A DNA stretch of 16,417 nucleotides from JAPWJZ01 sp038247245 (GTDB lineage Bacteria; Pseudomonadota; Alphaproteobacteria; Micavibrionales; UBA2020): assembly GCA_038247245.1 (NCBI GenBank), contig JBBRVE010000068.1:1-16417 (forward strand), given 5' to 3'. The notes beneath the pieces are model-generated. The model did no database searches, was not told the DNA's origin, and saw only the letters and a list, made by a program, of their open reading frames with translations. Below are positions 1-6,791 of this stretch, piece after piece. The first letter of the stretch is position 1; each line of letters starts with the position of its first letter. A program made the translations under genes and the position numbers.

Positions 1-658
1 CGTATTCGTCCATCTGCTTCAGCGTGCTGATTTCGCGCAGCAGATCGCCGATGGCGCTCGCCTGTTTATTATCGGGATGGAAAAAAGCGTTCGGCACCGG
101 CTGGGGCAGTGTTTTCGGGTTCAGGAACACCATGTACTGGCCGCCATTCGCGCGCAGCCCGTCATACCCCGCCGCATCGACGATATCGGCCGACGTCACC
201 TGCCCCTTGTTGCTGTCACGAGGGACACCGAATTCTGATTGCAGGTTCATAATGAAATTGCGGCCGGTATGGCCAGCGTATTTTCCGGCATCAAAGCGCG
301 CCAGCATATCCTGCCCCGCCTTCGCCATATCGACGCCGGTTGCCGCGTTCACGCCCAGCTTGGCCATGCCCTTGGCGAAATCCTCGACCAGTTCGCGCGT
401 CACATCCTCGAAGCCTGAAATCCAGCGGTCGCGGTGGCCTTTGGAATAACTGTCGAAGGTGGCTTTGACTTCGAATTCGTAAACCCACCCGGCGGTGGAG
501 CCGCGCGAAAACGCATTGCTCTCGCCGTCCGCGCGGTTCAGCGAGGTGTAGAAACCGATGCCGTATTCCGAACTCGACCCGCCCGATTTTGCTTTGGTCA
601 AATCAATCGCGTCGATGCCCTCGACCGTTCGGCTGCCATGGTAAATAGTCGTGCCCAT
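1..658 (-). CDS. ADP-ribosyltransferase-like protein, 3' end cut by window
   Basis: 219 residues are readable before the window edge. I translated this frame by hand, starting at the ATG at 658-656. The N-terminus reads MGTTIYHGSR, then EYGIGFYTS at residues 31-39, and later YDGLRANGGQYMVFLNP at about 165-181. This order (YHG, then GFY, then YDG followed by [E/Q]Y-hydrophobic-V-F) is the pattern of ADP-ribosyltransferase (ART) fold proteins of the H-Y-E/Q type, including the DUF3990-like and phage polyvalent ART domains. By that reading H7, Y37 and Q174 would be the NAD-site residues. The middle (about 80-140) is helical insert-like sequence. A C-terminal extension begins after about 190, so the full protein may carry further domains off the edge. 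There is no signal peptide. No Shine-Dalgarno is visible; AT-rich DNA and an imperfect palindrome lie directly upstream. The 257-aa membrane-protein gene ends 68 bp upstream. The ART assignment is inference from motifs; substrate and role are unknown. Confidence 0.6.
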   Translation of the reverse strand, partial: MGTTIYHGSRTVEGIDAIDLTKAKSGGSSSEYGIGFYTSLNRADGESNAFSRGSTAGWVYEFEVKATFDSYSKGHRDRWISGFEDVTRELVEDFAKGMAKLGVNAATGVDMAKAGQDMLARFDAGKYAGHTGRNFIMNLQSEFGVPRDSNKGQVTSADIVDAAGYDGLRANGGQYMVFLNPKTLPQPVPNAFFHPDNKQASAIGDLLREISTLKQMDEY

Positions 659-668
659 GCGGAATATT

Positions 669-697
669 TTATCACGCGTTTATTAACGCGGTGATAA
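669..697. promoter_or_regulatory. Imperfect palindrome upstream of the ART-like gene
   Basis: TTATCACGCGT (669-679) and ACGCGGTGATAA (686-697) are inverted copies with one extra G, separated by six A/T bases. The element lies 11 bp upstream of the ART-like start codon in an AT-rich strip. On the minus strand it is followed by TAAAAT (672-667) and then directly by the start region, so it may be an operator overlapping a promoter. No U-run follows on the minus strand, so it is a poor candidate terminator for the preceding gene. Confidence 0.35.
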
Positions 698-726
698 TTT
701 CGAAATTTTAATGATATTTCAGTTAG

Positions 727-1500
727 TTAGCGACCCTGCCACATCGTCCCGCCCTTGCGCAGATAGCGCAGGCGCAGCGGGTGGAAATAATAGACTCGGC
801 CATCGCCGGCAGTCAGGCAGGTCGGAATCTTCATCGCATCGTTGGGTATTGCGCCCGCTTCATCCGTCACGATCTGCGAGTTGTCGTTTGCGAATTTCAG
901 CGCAGGGGTCAGTTTATAACTAATACGCACGCGCTTGCAGAACGCGTCGCTTGGCGCGGGGATCACGGCGTACAGGGTATCGGTCGTGCCCGTAGCATCG
1001 GCCTGTCGGCGCAAGGAGTACCAGACGCGCATGCCCTTTTGCTTGGTCAACAGGTCGAGTGTCGGCTGGTCGATCCACGCCCCCATCATCGGGCGGAACT
1101 TGATTTTGCCTTCGGGGTTGAACACGGCATAGGCGGGATCGACATTGTCCGACGCACCGCCGAAAGACAGCTTTTCGAAATCCTCGAAACCGATCAGCTT
1201 TTTCATGACAGCGCGGGCCAGCGCCGTTTCCAGCAGGCGGAACTGCCCCTGCACAGTTTGCAGGGCGGGGTTCAGCTTGGGGTTATAATCGCCGCGCGGC
1301 GCGGGCGGTGCGCCGGTATAGACGGGCAGATTGTTCGGGTTGTCAAAACGCTTGCCGTCACCGGCCACCTGCTGGCCCTGCACCGCAGGCTTGCCGCCCC
1401 GCATCAGGTGCGGAAATTTTTTCTGTATCACGCCCACAACCAGCGCAGCGCCGATAACGGCGGCGACGGCGAACAGTATCCATTGCTGGTTGCGTGTCAT
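727..1500 (-). CDS. Single-pass membrane protein of unknown function (257 aa)
   Basis: I do not recognise a family. Residues about 7-25 form one hydrophobic segment right after a short MTRNQQW head, with positive residues KK following it. This suggests an N-terminal anchor with the rest of the protein outside the cytoplasm. A Pro/Gly-rich linker (about 35-75) leads to a compact domain at about 80-257. That domain has two cysteines only, C178 and C218, which could form a disulfide if it is periplasmic. The ATG (1500-1498) is 4 bp after the hisC stop, and the end of hisC supplies an AAAGGG ribosome site, so the two genes are probably co-transcribed and translationally coupled. The product has no obvious link to histidine or aromatic amino-acid synthesis. 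The annotation is safe as a coding region but not as a function. Confidence 0.8.
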   Translation of the reverse strand: MTRNQQWILFAVAAVIGAALVVGVIQKKFPHLMRGGKPAVQGQQVAGDGKRFDNPNNLPVYTGAPPAPRGDYNPKLNPALQTVQGQFRLLETALARAVMKKLIGFEDFEKLSFGGASDNVDPAYAVFNPEGKIKFRPMMGAWIDQPTLDLLTKQKGMRVWYSLRRQADATGTTDTLYAVIPAPSDAFCKRVRISYKLTPALKFANDNSQIVTDEAGAIPNDAMKIPTCLTAGDGRVYYFHPLRLRYLRKGGTMWQGR

Positions 1501-1504
1501 GTTT

Positions 1505-2587
1505 TTACCCTTTCAGGTTTTTCAGTTCGGCCACAAGGCGCGCATTGTCATCGGATGTCCCGACGGTCACGCGCAGGTGCCTGGGCAGATTATACGCCCC
1601 CATCTGGCGGATGAAAATACCCTTGTCCTTCAGGCCAAGACGGATCTTTTCGGCCGTATCGCCGAATTCCACCAGCAGGAAATTGCCGACGCTGGGCAAT
1701 ACGCGGTATCCCAGCGCCGCGATATTTTCCGCAAGATATTTGCGGCCCGTGGTGGTCATGTCGATGGTGCGTTTCAGGAAATCGGTGTCCGACAGCGCCG
1801 CGATGCCCGCCGCCTGTGCCGGCGCATTGACGTTGAACGCGCCGCGCACGCGGTTCACAACCCCCGCCACCTCTGCCGAGCAATAGCCCCAGCCGAGGCG
1901 CAAGGCCGCAAGGCCGTAAATTTTCGAGAACGTGCGCAGCATCACCACATTCGGATGCGCATCGACCATGTCGCGGCCATCGGAATAATCGGCGGCCTGC
2001 ACGAATTCCGCATAGGCGCTGTCGAGCAGGATCAGCACGTTCGATGGCACTTTTTCGCACAGGTGTTTCAGTTCTTCGCGCGTGATATAGCTGCCCGTCG
2101 GGTTGTTCGGATTGGCGAGCAGCAGCATTTTCGTCTTCGGAGTCACCGCCTTCAACAGCGCGTCCACATCGGTGCGGAAATCATTTTCGGGCGCCAGCAC
2201 GGGCGTCGCGCCCACGGCCTTGGCGCAGATCGGATACATCAGGAACCCGTATTGCGGGAACAGCACTTCATCGCCCGGCCCCGCATAGGCGCGCACGAGC
2301 AGCGAGATGAGTTCTTCCGAGCCAGACCCGCAAACAATATTGTCGGGGTTCATGTTATACGTCTTGCCCAGCGCCGCGCGCAGGTCGCCTGCCGAACCAT
2401 CGGGATAACGAAACAGGTCATTCGCGCAGGCAAGATACGCGTCACGCGCCTTCGGGCTGCAGCCCAGTGCGTTTTCGTTCGATGCAAGCCGCAACAAATC
2501 CGTCACCCCCGCCACGCGCCCCTCGCCGCCGATATACGGCTTGATGTCGAGGATGCCCTGTTTGGGAAGCGGATGTGCGGCGGTCAT
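1505..2587 (-). CDS. hisC: Histidinol-phosphate aminotransferase
   Basis: A PLP-dependent class I/II aminotransferase of 360 aa, which is the normal HisC length. It transfers the amino group from glutamate to imidazole-acetol phosphate in histidine synthesis; bacterial HisC paralogues may also act on aromatic keto acids. Visible landmarks are LASNENALGCSP (34-45), NPNNPTG (159-165, cofactor-binding Asn), LLDSAYAEF (187-195, Asp189 to the pyridine nitrogen, Tyr192) and the Schiff-base lysine in RTFSKIYGLAALRLGWG (K222). The C-terminus has RHLRVTVGT, the substrate-carboxylate Arg motif. I chose the ATG at 2587-2585 because AGGAGA lies 9 bp upstream and the HisC family begins there; the frame stays open further upstream, but that stretch is not HisC-like. 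The 257-aa membrane-protein gene follows after 4 bp. No other his genes are in view. A PLP aminotransferase is certain; HisC rather than a close aromatic aminotransferase is likely. Confidence 0.93.
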   Translation of the reverse strand: MTAAHPLPKQGILDIKPYIGGEGRVAGVTDLLRLASNENALGCSPKARDAYLACANDLFRYPDGSAGDLRAALGKTYNMNPDNIVCGSGSEELISLLVRAYAGPGDEVLFPQYGFLMYPICAKAVGATPVLAPENDFRTDVDALLKAVTPKTKMLLLANPNNPTGSYITREELKHLCEKVPSNVLILLDSAYAEFVQAADYSDGRDMVDAHPNVVMLRTFSKIYGLAALRLGWGYCSAEVAGVVNRVRGAFNVNAPAQAAGIAALSDTDFLKRTIDMTTTGRKYLAENIAALGYRVLPSVGNFLLVEFGDTAEKIRLGLKDKGIFIRQMGAYNLPRHLRVTVGTSDDNARLVAELKNLKG

Positions 2588-2612
2588 GATTTGTGTTCTC
2601 CTGTATGGAGAA

Positions 2613-2641
2613 TTTTTATGGGATAGCGCGGGTGGTGGCAA
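2613..2641 (-). promoter_or_regulatory. Possible sigma70-type promoter for hisC
   Basis: On the minus strand TTGCCA (2641-2636) and TAAAAA (2618-2613) are separated by 17 bp and lie just upstream of the hisC ribosome site and ATG. The -10 match is only moderate. Confidence 0.35.
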
Positions 2642-2686
2642 GGAGAACCGCGATTTTGTTGACATAAAACGCCGTTTCCTATCCCG

Positions 2687-2720
2687 AAAACTGTCATTCC
2701 GACGCAGGCCAGCGTGACAG
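2687..2720 (-). terminator. Weak hairpin terminator after the 132-aa membrane protein gene
   Basis: Reading the minus strand just past the stop at 2727, CTGTCA and TGACAG pair, with an inner CGC/GCG pairing, and are followed by TTTT. The stem is interrupted and the T-run short, so the call is tentative. Termination here would isolate hisC from the methyltransferase unit upstream. Confidence 0.35.
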
Positions 2721-2726
2721 GAAGCG

Positions 2727-3125
2727 TCAGGAAACAAACAAAAACCGCACCAGCGCCATGCCGAACGCGAACAGCGCGGCGTTGCTGAATTTGTCGAGCG
2801 GCACGATCTCCTCGCCATTCGCCAGCCGCTTGCGGCCGATCAGCGCCATGACCGCGCCCAGCAGCAGCGGCGTCAGGAGCAGGTTGGCGATACGCAAGGA
2901 TTCAGAATGGATAAATGAATGCGGAAAGAACACAAGGCTGCCCGCCCCCATCACCGCCCCGCAAGCCAGCCACAGCACGCCTGTCAGCACAGGGCCCATC
3001 GGTTTCGGTTCAATCCCCCGCGCGCGTTTGCGCTTGCGCGATTTATGCGTCACGACCTCGGCGATGATTTCGGCAACGCCCTGAATGAGGCTTTCAAAAA
3101 CGATTTCGAGGATGGCTTCGATCAT
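2727..3125 (-). CDS. Small polytopic membrane protein (132 aa), unknown function
   Basis: I recognise no named family. The N-terminus (1-25) is a hydrophobic or amphipathic helix rich in Ile/Val/Glu, followed by a very basic loop (HKSRKRKRARG, 27-37). Three clear hydrophobic segments follow at about 43-65, 78-97 and 112-131, and the protein ends at the last one. The basic loop predicts that this part is cytoplasmic. The ATG (3125-3123) overlaps the stop of the 60-aa gene as ATGA, so translation is probably coupled, and no independent Shine-Dalgarno is convincing. It is the last gene of a three-gene unit with the methyltransferase-like gene, and a weak hairpin follows the stop. Confidence 0.7.
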   Translation of the reverse strand: MIEAILEIVFESLIQGVAEIIAEVVTHKSRKRKRARGIEPKPMGPVLTGVLWLACGAVMGAGSLVFFPHSFIHSESLRIANLLLTPLLLGAVMALIGRKRLANGEEIVPLDKFSNAALFAFGMALVRFLFVS

Positions 3126-3304
3126 AACCTATGAAACTCGTAAGCAATGTCGCCTAAGATTCCAAATGCAGATGGATAAGCAAGGATGAAGTAATAAAGG
3201 AAGTAGGATGCGGCCAACAAAAGACCGACCAAAATAGCCCCAAATACGGTCAAAATTTTCTTTCTGTGTGTCCAAGGCTTTTTCGTTTCTACTTTTCCTT
3301 CCAT
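3122..3304 (-). CDS. Small single-pass membrane protein (60 aa), unknown function
   Basis: Sixty residues: a basic head with KKPWTHRKK at 8-16, one long hydrophobic helix at about 17-45, and a short tail. The basic side before the helix predicts the N-terminus in the cytoplasm. The ATG at 3304-3302 shares one base with the stop of the upstream methyltransferase (TGATG), and GGGAGG sits 4 bp before it. A GTG one codon earlier is also in frame but leaves less room for the ribosome site. The gene's own stop overlaps the next start (ATGA). The position between two genes with overlaps at both ends argues that it is real and stoichiometrically co-expressed. It shows more A/T and less codon bias than its neighbours. 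Function unknown. Confidence 0.65.
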   Translation of the reverse strand: MEGKVETKKPWTHRKKILTVFGAILVGLLLAASYFLYYFILAYPSAFGILGDIAYEFHRL

Positions 3305-4047
3305 CACCCCTCCCGCGACAACGGCCCTGCCTGCGCCACCCGCCTGCGTTGCGCATGGACGGCGGTGGGGTTGCTCGCGCCGACCATGGTGCCGGCGTAG
3401 AGCTGTTTGGAGGCTTCGATGATGTTGACGCCGGCGAAGGCGCTCATGAATTTGGGGCCGAGTTTTTCCCAGACGGGCGCGGTCGCAAGGATCAGGCGCG
3501 ACGATGTGGGCGGCACGAACAGCGCGCGCACGGCGTTTTCGGGCACGAACAAGTAATCTTTTAAATGCTGGCGCACCTGCCCGACCGAATAGGGCGTGCC
3601 GTAACCGAACGGCGTTGAATCAACCCGCGCCCAGACACCTGCGCGGTTCGGCACGACGATCATCAGCCGCCCCTGCCCCGACAGTACGCGCCAGCTTTCG
3701 CGCAAGACGGCATCGAGGCTTTCATAGCCCTGCAAGCCATGCACGATCAGCAACCTGTCGACGGAATTGGTTTCGATGGGCAGCTCGCCTTCAAGGCACA
3801 TGCTGACCAGCCCCTTGTCATCGGGCGGCCAGAAAATCGCGCCTTGGTGCGACGGCATGAGGGAGACGACACGCTCCGCCTCGCCCAGAAACGGTTTCAG
3901 GTAGGGCACGGCGTAACCCAGCCCCAGCATCCGCTGCCCCGCCACATTCGGCCACAGCGCGCGGATATGCTGGCGCAAAATCCGCTGCGCCACGCGCCCG
4001 CGCGTGGAGTCGTAAAATTCGCGGAGGTCGATGGCCTTGGTGTACAT
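3304..4047 (-). CDS. Class I SAM-dependent methyltransferase-like protein
   Basis: A 247-aa protein with the layout of a type-11 methyltransferase. A strand and glycine turn MLGLGYAVPYL (40-50) sit at the SAM-binding position, acidic loop sequence lies near 75-92, and VDRLLIVHGLQGYESLDAVLRE (96-117) is followed by the typical WRVLSGQGRLMIVVPNR (119-135). The glycine motif is GLGYAVP rather than the usual GxGxG, so binding or activity may be altered; substrate unknown. The chosen ATG (4047-4045) begins MYTKAIDLREFYDS, where family-like sequence starts; an ATG further upstream in the same frame would only add basic low-complexity sequence that overlaps the divergent gene. The ribosome site is weak (GGGCAG). 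The stop overlaps the start of the 60-aa membrane protein gene, and the two downstream products are membrane proteins, so the enzyme could act at the inner membrane. That last point is inference. Confidence 0.75.
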   Translation of the reverse strand: MYTKAIDLREFYDSTRGRVAQRILRQHIRALWPNVAGQRMLGLGYAVPYLKPFLGEAERVVSLMPSHQGAIFWPPDDKGLVSMCLEGELPIETNSVDRLLIVHGLQGYESLDAVLRESWRVLSGQGRLMIVVPNRAGVWARVDSTPFGYGTPYSVGQVRQHLKDYLFVPENAVRALFVPPTSSRLILATAPVWEKLGPKFMSAFAGVNIIEASKQLYAGTMVGASNPTAVHAQRRRVAQAGPLSREG

Positions 4048-4123
4048 AATCTGCCCGCCGTTGATACGCCCCCATTCAAACACATAATCCCGCAAACCGG
4101 AAGCGACCTCGCTGTTTTGATGC

Positions 4124-4336
4124 TTGATCCGCCGCGCCAGCTTTTTTATCCTTATCCCCACGACCATCGACCCTAAAGAACAACGTCTGAAAGAACTGCA
4201 GAACCGTTTCCGCAAGGTCGGGTGGCGGCAGGATTTTGTGGCGGGGATGCGTCGCCGGGTGCGGCAGCCCTATGCCTGGGTCTTGGCATTTCTCGTTCTG
4301 GCCGCGATTTTAGCGATGATACTCGCTTATATCTAA
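4124..4336 (+). CDS. Small tail-anchored-like membrane protein (about 70 aa)
   Basis: No known family. The reading frame gives a charged N-terminal half (DPKEQRLKELQNRFRK), a basic stretch (GMRRRVRQPYAW) and a hydrophobic C-terminal helix ending the protein (VLAFLVLAAILAMILAYI). This looks like a tail-anchored or C-terminal single-pass membrane protein. The only NTG start after the upstream in-frame stop (TGA at 4118-4120) that keeps the whole charged half is TTG at 4124, without a clear ribosome site. A GTG at 4236 would leave a 33-aa peptide. The gene diverges from the methyltransferase unit, only 76 bp from its start. Existence is plausible from composition, but the start is uncertain. Confidence 0.42.
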   Translation: MIRRASFFILIPTTIDPKEQRLKELQNRFRKVGWRQDFVAGMRRRVRQPYAWVLAFLVLAAILAMILAYI

Positions 4337-4372
4337 ATCCCGACCGCCGCGCGCTGGCGGCATGTCACGCCC

Positions 4373-4400
4373 TTGCATGACAACATAGAGTTGCTATAAT
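4373..4400 (+). promoter_or_regulatory. Sigma70-type promoter for the 93-aa gene and kinase
   Basis: TTGCAT (4373-4378) and a perfect TATAAT (4395-4400) are separated by 16 bp. The predicted transcript starts near 4407 and carries AAAGGA (4418-4423) 7 bp before the GTG start at 4431. Confidence 0.6.
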
Positions 4401-4430
4401 CGGCCCATTGCACAAACAAAGGATATTGCC

Positions 4431-4712
4431 GTGACGAAACCCGCCCGCCCCGAACGCTGGATTTTCATGATCGACAAAAATGCGACGCAGGCGGAAACCG
4501 ATGCGTTCGGCAAGAAACTGGAAAAGCTGGGCGCGGCGGATGGCGTGAAAGTGGTCGACAGCATTTCCGGCACGCTGCTGGTGCAATGCAGGGAAGCCTT
4601 CGCGCAGGCCGCAAAAAAACAGTTCGCAGCGGAATTGCGCAACGTGAACCGCGAAACCTTTGTCCCGCTGCCAGACACCCGCCATAAACTCCGCAAACCG
4701 CCGACGCCGTAA
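4431..4712 (+). CDS. Conserved-looking small protein (93 aa), possibly inhibitor I9-like fold
   Basis: The GTG at 4431 has AAAGGA 7 bp upstream and a good promoter before that. The protein opens with a hydrophobic strand (RWIFMIDKNA), then a helix (TQAETDAFGKKLEKLG), a VKVVDSISGTLLVQC strand pair, a second helix (REAFAQAAKKQFAAEL) and a charged tail. This strand-helix-strand-strand-helix pattern resembles the ferredoxin-like fold of peptidase inhibitor I9 or propeptide domains, but no diagnostic residue supports that, so I treat it as a suggestion. It has no signal peptide. The stop codon TAA directly abuts the GTG of the kinase gene, so the two are surely co-transcribed. Confidence 0.65.
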   Translation: MTKPARPERWIFMIDKNATQAETDAFGKKLEKLGAADGVKVVDSISGTLLVQCREAFAQAAKKQFAAELRNVNRETFVPLPDTRHKLRKPPTP

Positions 4713-5654
4713 GTGACGGCGGACACCGCCATCATCGGCTGGGCGCGGCAGGTTTTGTGTGCGCCCGAGGCCGTTGCCGAAACCATCGTGGAAACACCGT
4801 GGAGCCGCGTGCTGAAAATTTCGGCAGGCGATAAAAATTATTACCTGAAGCAACCCGCGCGCGGATTGTTTATCGAGGCGGAGATTATTTCAACATGTCG
4901 CACGCTCTGCGGCATCTCCGCCATCCCCGAACTGATCGCGCATGATGATGCCCTGCATTGTTTCCTGATGGGCGATTGCGGCGATAAATCGCTGCGCACG
5001 ATATTCGACGGCAAGCTGGATGCCGCGCTGATGGCGGCGGGCATCCGCGCCTATACAGGTTTCCAGCGTGCGACCGCGCCGCATGCGGACGCGTTCGTGG
5101 CAGCAGGCGTGCCCGACTGGCGCAGGGATAAAATGCCCGCGCTGTATGATACGCTGGTGAATGATGACGCGTTTATGGCGGCGCAGCAGCTGGACGCCGC
5201 AACGGTGAAAACCGCCCGCGATTTTTCGGCGCGTGCGGCGGCAGGCTGTGCGGCGCTTGCGGGTTTCGGCATCCCCGAATGCCTGACGCATTCCGATTTT
5301 CATGACAATAACCTGATCATGGATGGCAGCGGAAAAATCAGCATCATCGACCTTGGCGAAACGGCGGTCGACCATCCGTTCCTGTCGCTGGCATGGCTGT
5401 TGCGGCGCACGGGGTTCCGGTATCCGCTGCCGCCGGATGGCGCGGATTTTAAAATGCTGTTTGATGCATGCTTTGACGGCTGGGGGATGCAGGCTGCGGA
5501 TGTGCGGGAGGCGTTCAGCCATGCGAACACGCTGCTGCCCGTCTATGGCATCCTTGCGCATCTGCGGCTGATGGCGGCATCGGGCGATGCGATCGGCGAT
5601 GTGCCGCGCATGAATGACCGCATTGCCGGATTGTTCAGGCTGATCGGGGCTTAA
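4713..5654 (+). CDS. APH-family phosphotransferase (aminoglycoside/choline kinase-like)
   Basis: A 313-aa protein-kinase-fold enzyme of the APH/choline kinase superfamily. Seen directly: the putative ATP-lysine K46 in YYLKQPARG, the catalytic loop LTHSDFHDNNLIMD (191-204; base D195, metal ligand N200) and the metal-binding IIDLGETAVDHPFLSLAWLLR (211-231; D213). These are the family's hallmark motifs and appear intact, so an active kinase is expected. The substrate cannot be read from sequence; housekeeping sugars, choline-type alcohols or cell-wall sugars are as likely as antibiotics, so I would not call it a resistance gene. GTG at 4713 follows the preceding stop with no gap, and no independent ribosome site is clear. 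The stop (5652-5654) overlaps the prfB stop on the other strand. Confidence 0.82.
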   Translation: MTADTAIIGWARQVLCAPEAVAETIVETPWSRVLKISAGDKNYYLKQPARGLFIEAEIISTCRTLCGISAIPELIAHDDALHCFLMGDCGDKSLRTIFDGKLDAALMAAGIRAYTGFQRATAPHADAFVAAGVPDWRRDKMPALYDTLVNDDAFMAAQQLDAATVKTARDFSARAAAGCAALAGFGIPECLTHSDFHDNNLIMDGSGKISIIDLGETAVDHPFLSLAWLLRRTGFRYPLPPDGADFKMLFDACFDGWGMQAADVREAFSHANTLLPVYGILAHLRLMAASGDAIGDVPRMNDRIAGLFRLIGA

Positions 5655-6791
5655 TCGATGTCTTCGTAAGAGACTTTTTTGCCCGTTTTCTCTTCGTTGA
5701 GTTTCTGGGCGAGGCAGGATTGCATGATTTCATCAAGGTCGCCATCCAGCACGCCGCCGGTGTCGGAGGTCTGGAAACCGGTGCGCAAGTCCTTCACCAT
5801 CTGATATGGCTGCAAAACGTAGGAACGAATTTGGTGGCCGAAGGCGATGTCGGTTTTGGCGTCTTCGCGGACCTGTTTTTCGGCGTCGCGCATCATCACT
5901 TCGCGCTCGTACATTTTCGCTTTCAGCATTTTCATCGCGGCGGCGCGGTTTTTGTGCTGGGAGCGTTCATTCTGGCACGCGACCACGATGCCGGTCGGGA
6001 TATGCGTCAGGCGGATGGCGGATTCAGTTTTGTTGACGTGCTGGCCGCCCGCGCCGCCGGAGCGGTAGGTGTCGACGCGCAAATCTTTATCTTCGATTTT
6101 AATGTCGATTTCGTCATCGACGACGGGCGTGACGGCGACAGAGCAAAAGCTGGTATGGCGGCGCGCGCTTGAATCGTAGGGCGAGATGCGGACAAGGCGA
6201 TGCACGCCGGATTCCGATTTCAGCCAGCCGAAGGCCGCTTCGCCGGTGATTTCCAGCGTCGCGGATTTCACGCCCGCAACCTCGCCGTCCTGAATGTCCA
6301 TCATTGCGGCTTTGAGGCCGCGTTTGTCGGCCCAGCGCGTATACATGCGCAGCACGATGCCGGCCCAGTCCTGCGCTTCGGTGCCGCCCGCGCCTGCGTT
6401 GATTTGCAAATACGCGTCGTTGCCGTCCAGCTCGCCGGACAGCAGGCTGTCCATTTCGCGCTTGGCGACATCGTTCTTGATCGCGTAGAGGGATTTTTCG
6501 GCTTCGGCGACCAGTGCGGCATCGCCTTCCATCTCCGCCAGCTCGATCATTTCCAGCTGGTCGTTGAGGTTGGTTTCGATCGCGCGCACGGCGGTGATCT
6601 GTGTCTCCAGCCTTGTGCGCTCGCGCAATATCTTTTGCGCCCGGTCCTGGTTGGTCCAGAGTTCCGGGTCTTCCGCAAGCGCGTTCAGTTCATTGAGACG
6701 GTGGACGGAGCGATCCCAGTCAAAGATGCCTCCTCAGCAGGTCGAGGGACGCCTTGATCTCCCCTACTGCTGTGGTGACTTCGTTTTTCAT
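5651..6791 (-). CDS. prfB: Peptide chain release factor 2, programmed +1 frameshift
   Basis: RF2 recognises UGA and UAA and triggers peptide release at the ribosome. The gene is in two frames: codons 1-23 from the ATG at 6791 (MKNEVTTAVGEIKASLDLL...), then an in-frame TGA, then 356 codons in the +1 frame starting DWDRSVHRLNELNALAEDP. Joined, the product is 379 aa, close to other alphaproteobacterial RF2s. Visible motifs are the catalytic GGQ in SGGAGGQHVNK (GGQ at 248-250) and the codon-recognition region RISPYDSSARRHTSF (SPY at 203-205 where E. coli has SPF; from memory SPY is common in alphaproteobacteria). The ATG overlaps the stop of the DJ-1-like gene as TAATG, so the two are probably coupled. 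The last codons overlap the convergent kinase gene. Production is expected to be autoregulated: low RF2 lets the ribosome shift instead of stopping at TGA. Confidence 0.96.
6719..6734 (-). promoter_or_regulatory. RF2 autoregulatory +1 frameshift signal
   Basis: On the minus strand AGGAGG (6734-6729) is followed by the codon CAT and then the slippery CTT TGA C (6725-6719). The internal Shine-Dalgarno is three bases before CTT, as in the classical prfB site of E. coli. CTT is codon 23 and TGA codon 24. Skipping the T at 6722 resumes at GAC (Asp) and opens the long RF2 frame. Confidence 0.95.

Noticed and set aside
1331..2626. 431-codon open frame on the plus strand across hisC
   Set aside because: It is antisense to clear hisC sequence, with high Arg/His/Gln content typical of a GC-rich shadow frame.
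2659..2695. TTGACA on the plus strand upstream of hisC
   Set aside because: No matching -10 box at a good distance and no plus-strand gene follows.
4713..5654. Antibiotic-resistance call for the APH-family kinase
   Set aside because: The motifs define only the kinase superfamily; nothing shows aminoglycoside specificity and the setting is housekeeping-like.
5651..6791. Frameshift in prfB as a pseudogene or sequencing error
   Set aside because: The TGA sits exactly in the AGGAGG...CTTTGAC signal and the downstream frame is a complete RF2, so it is the programmed site.
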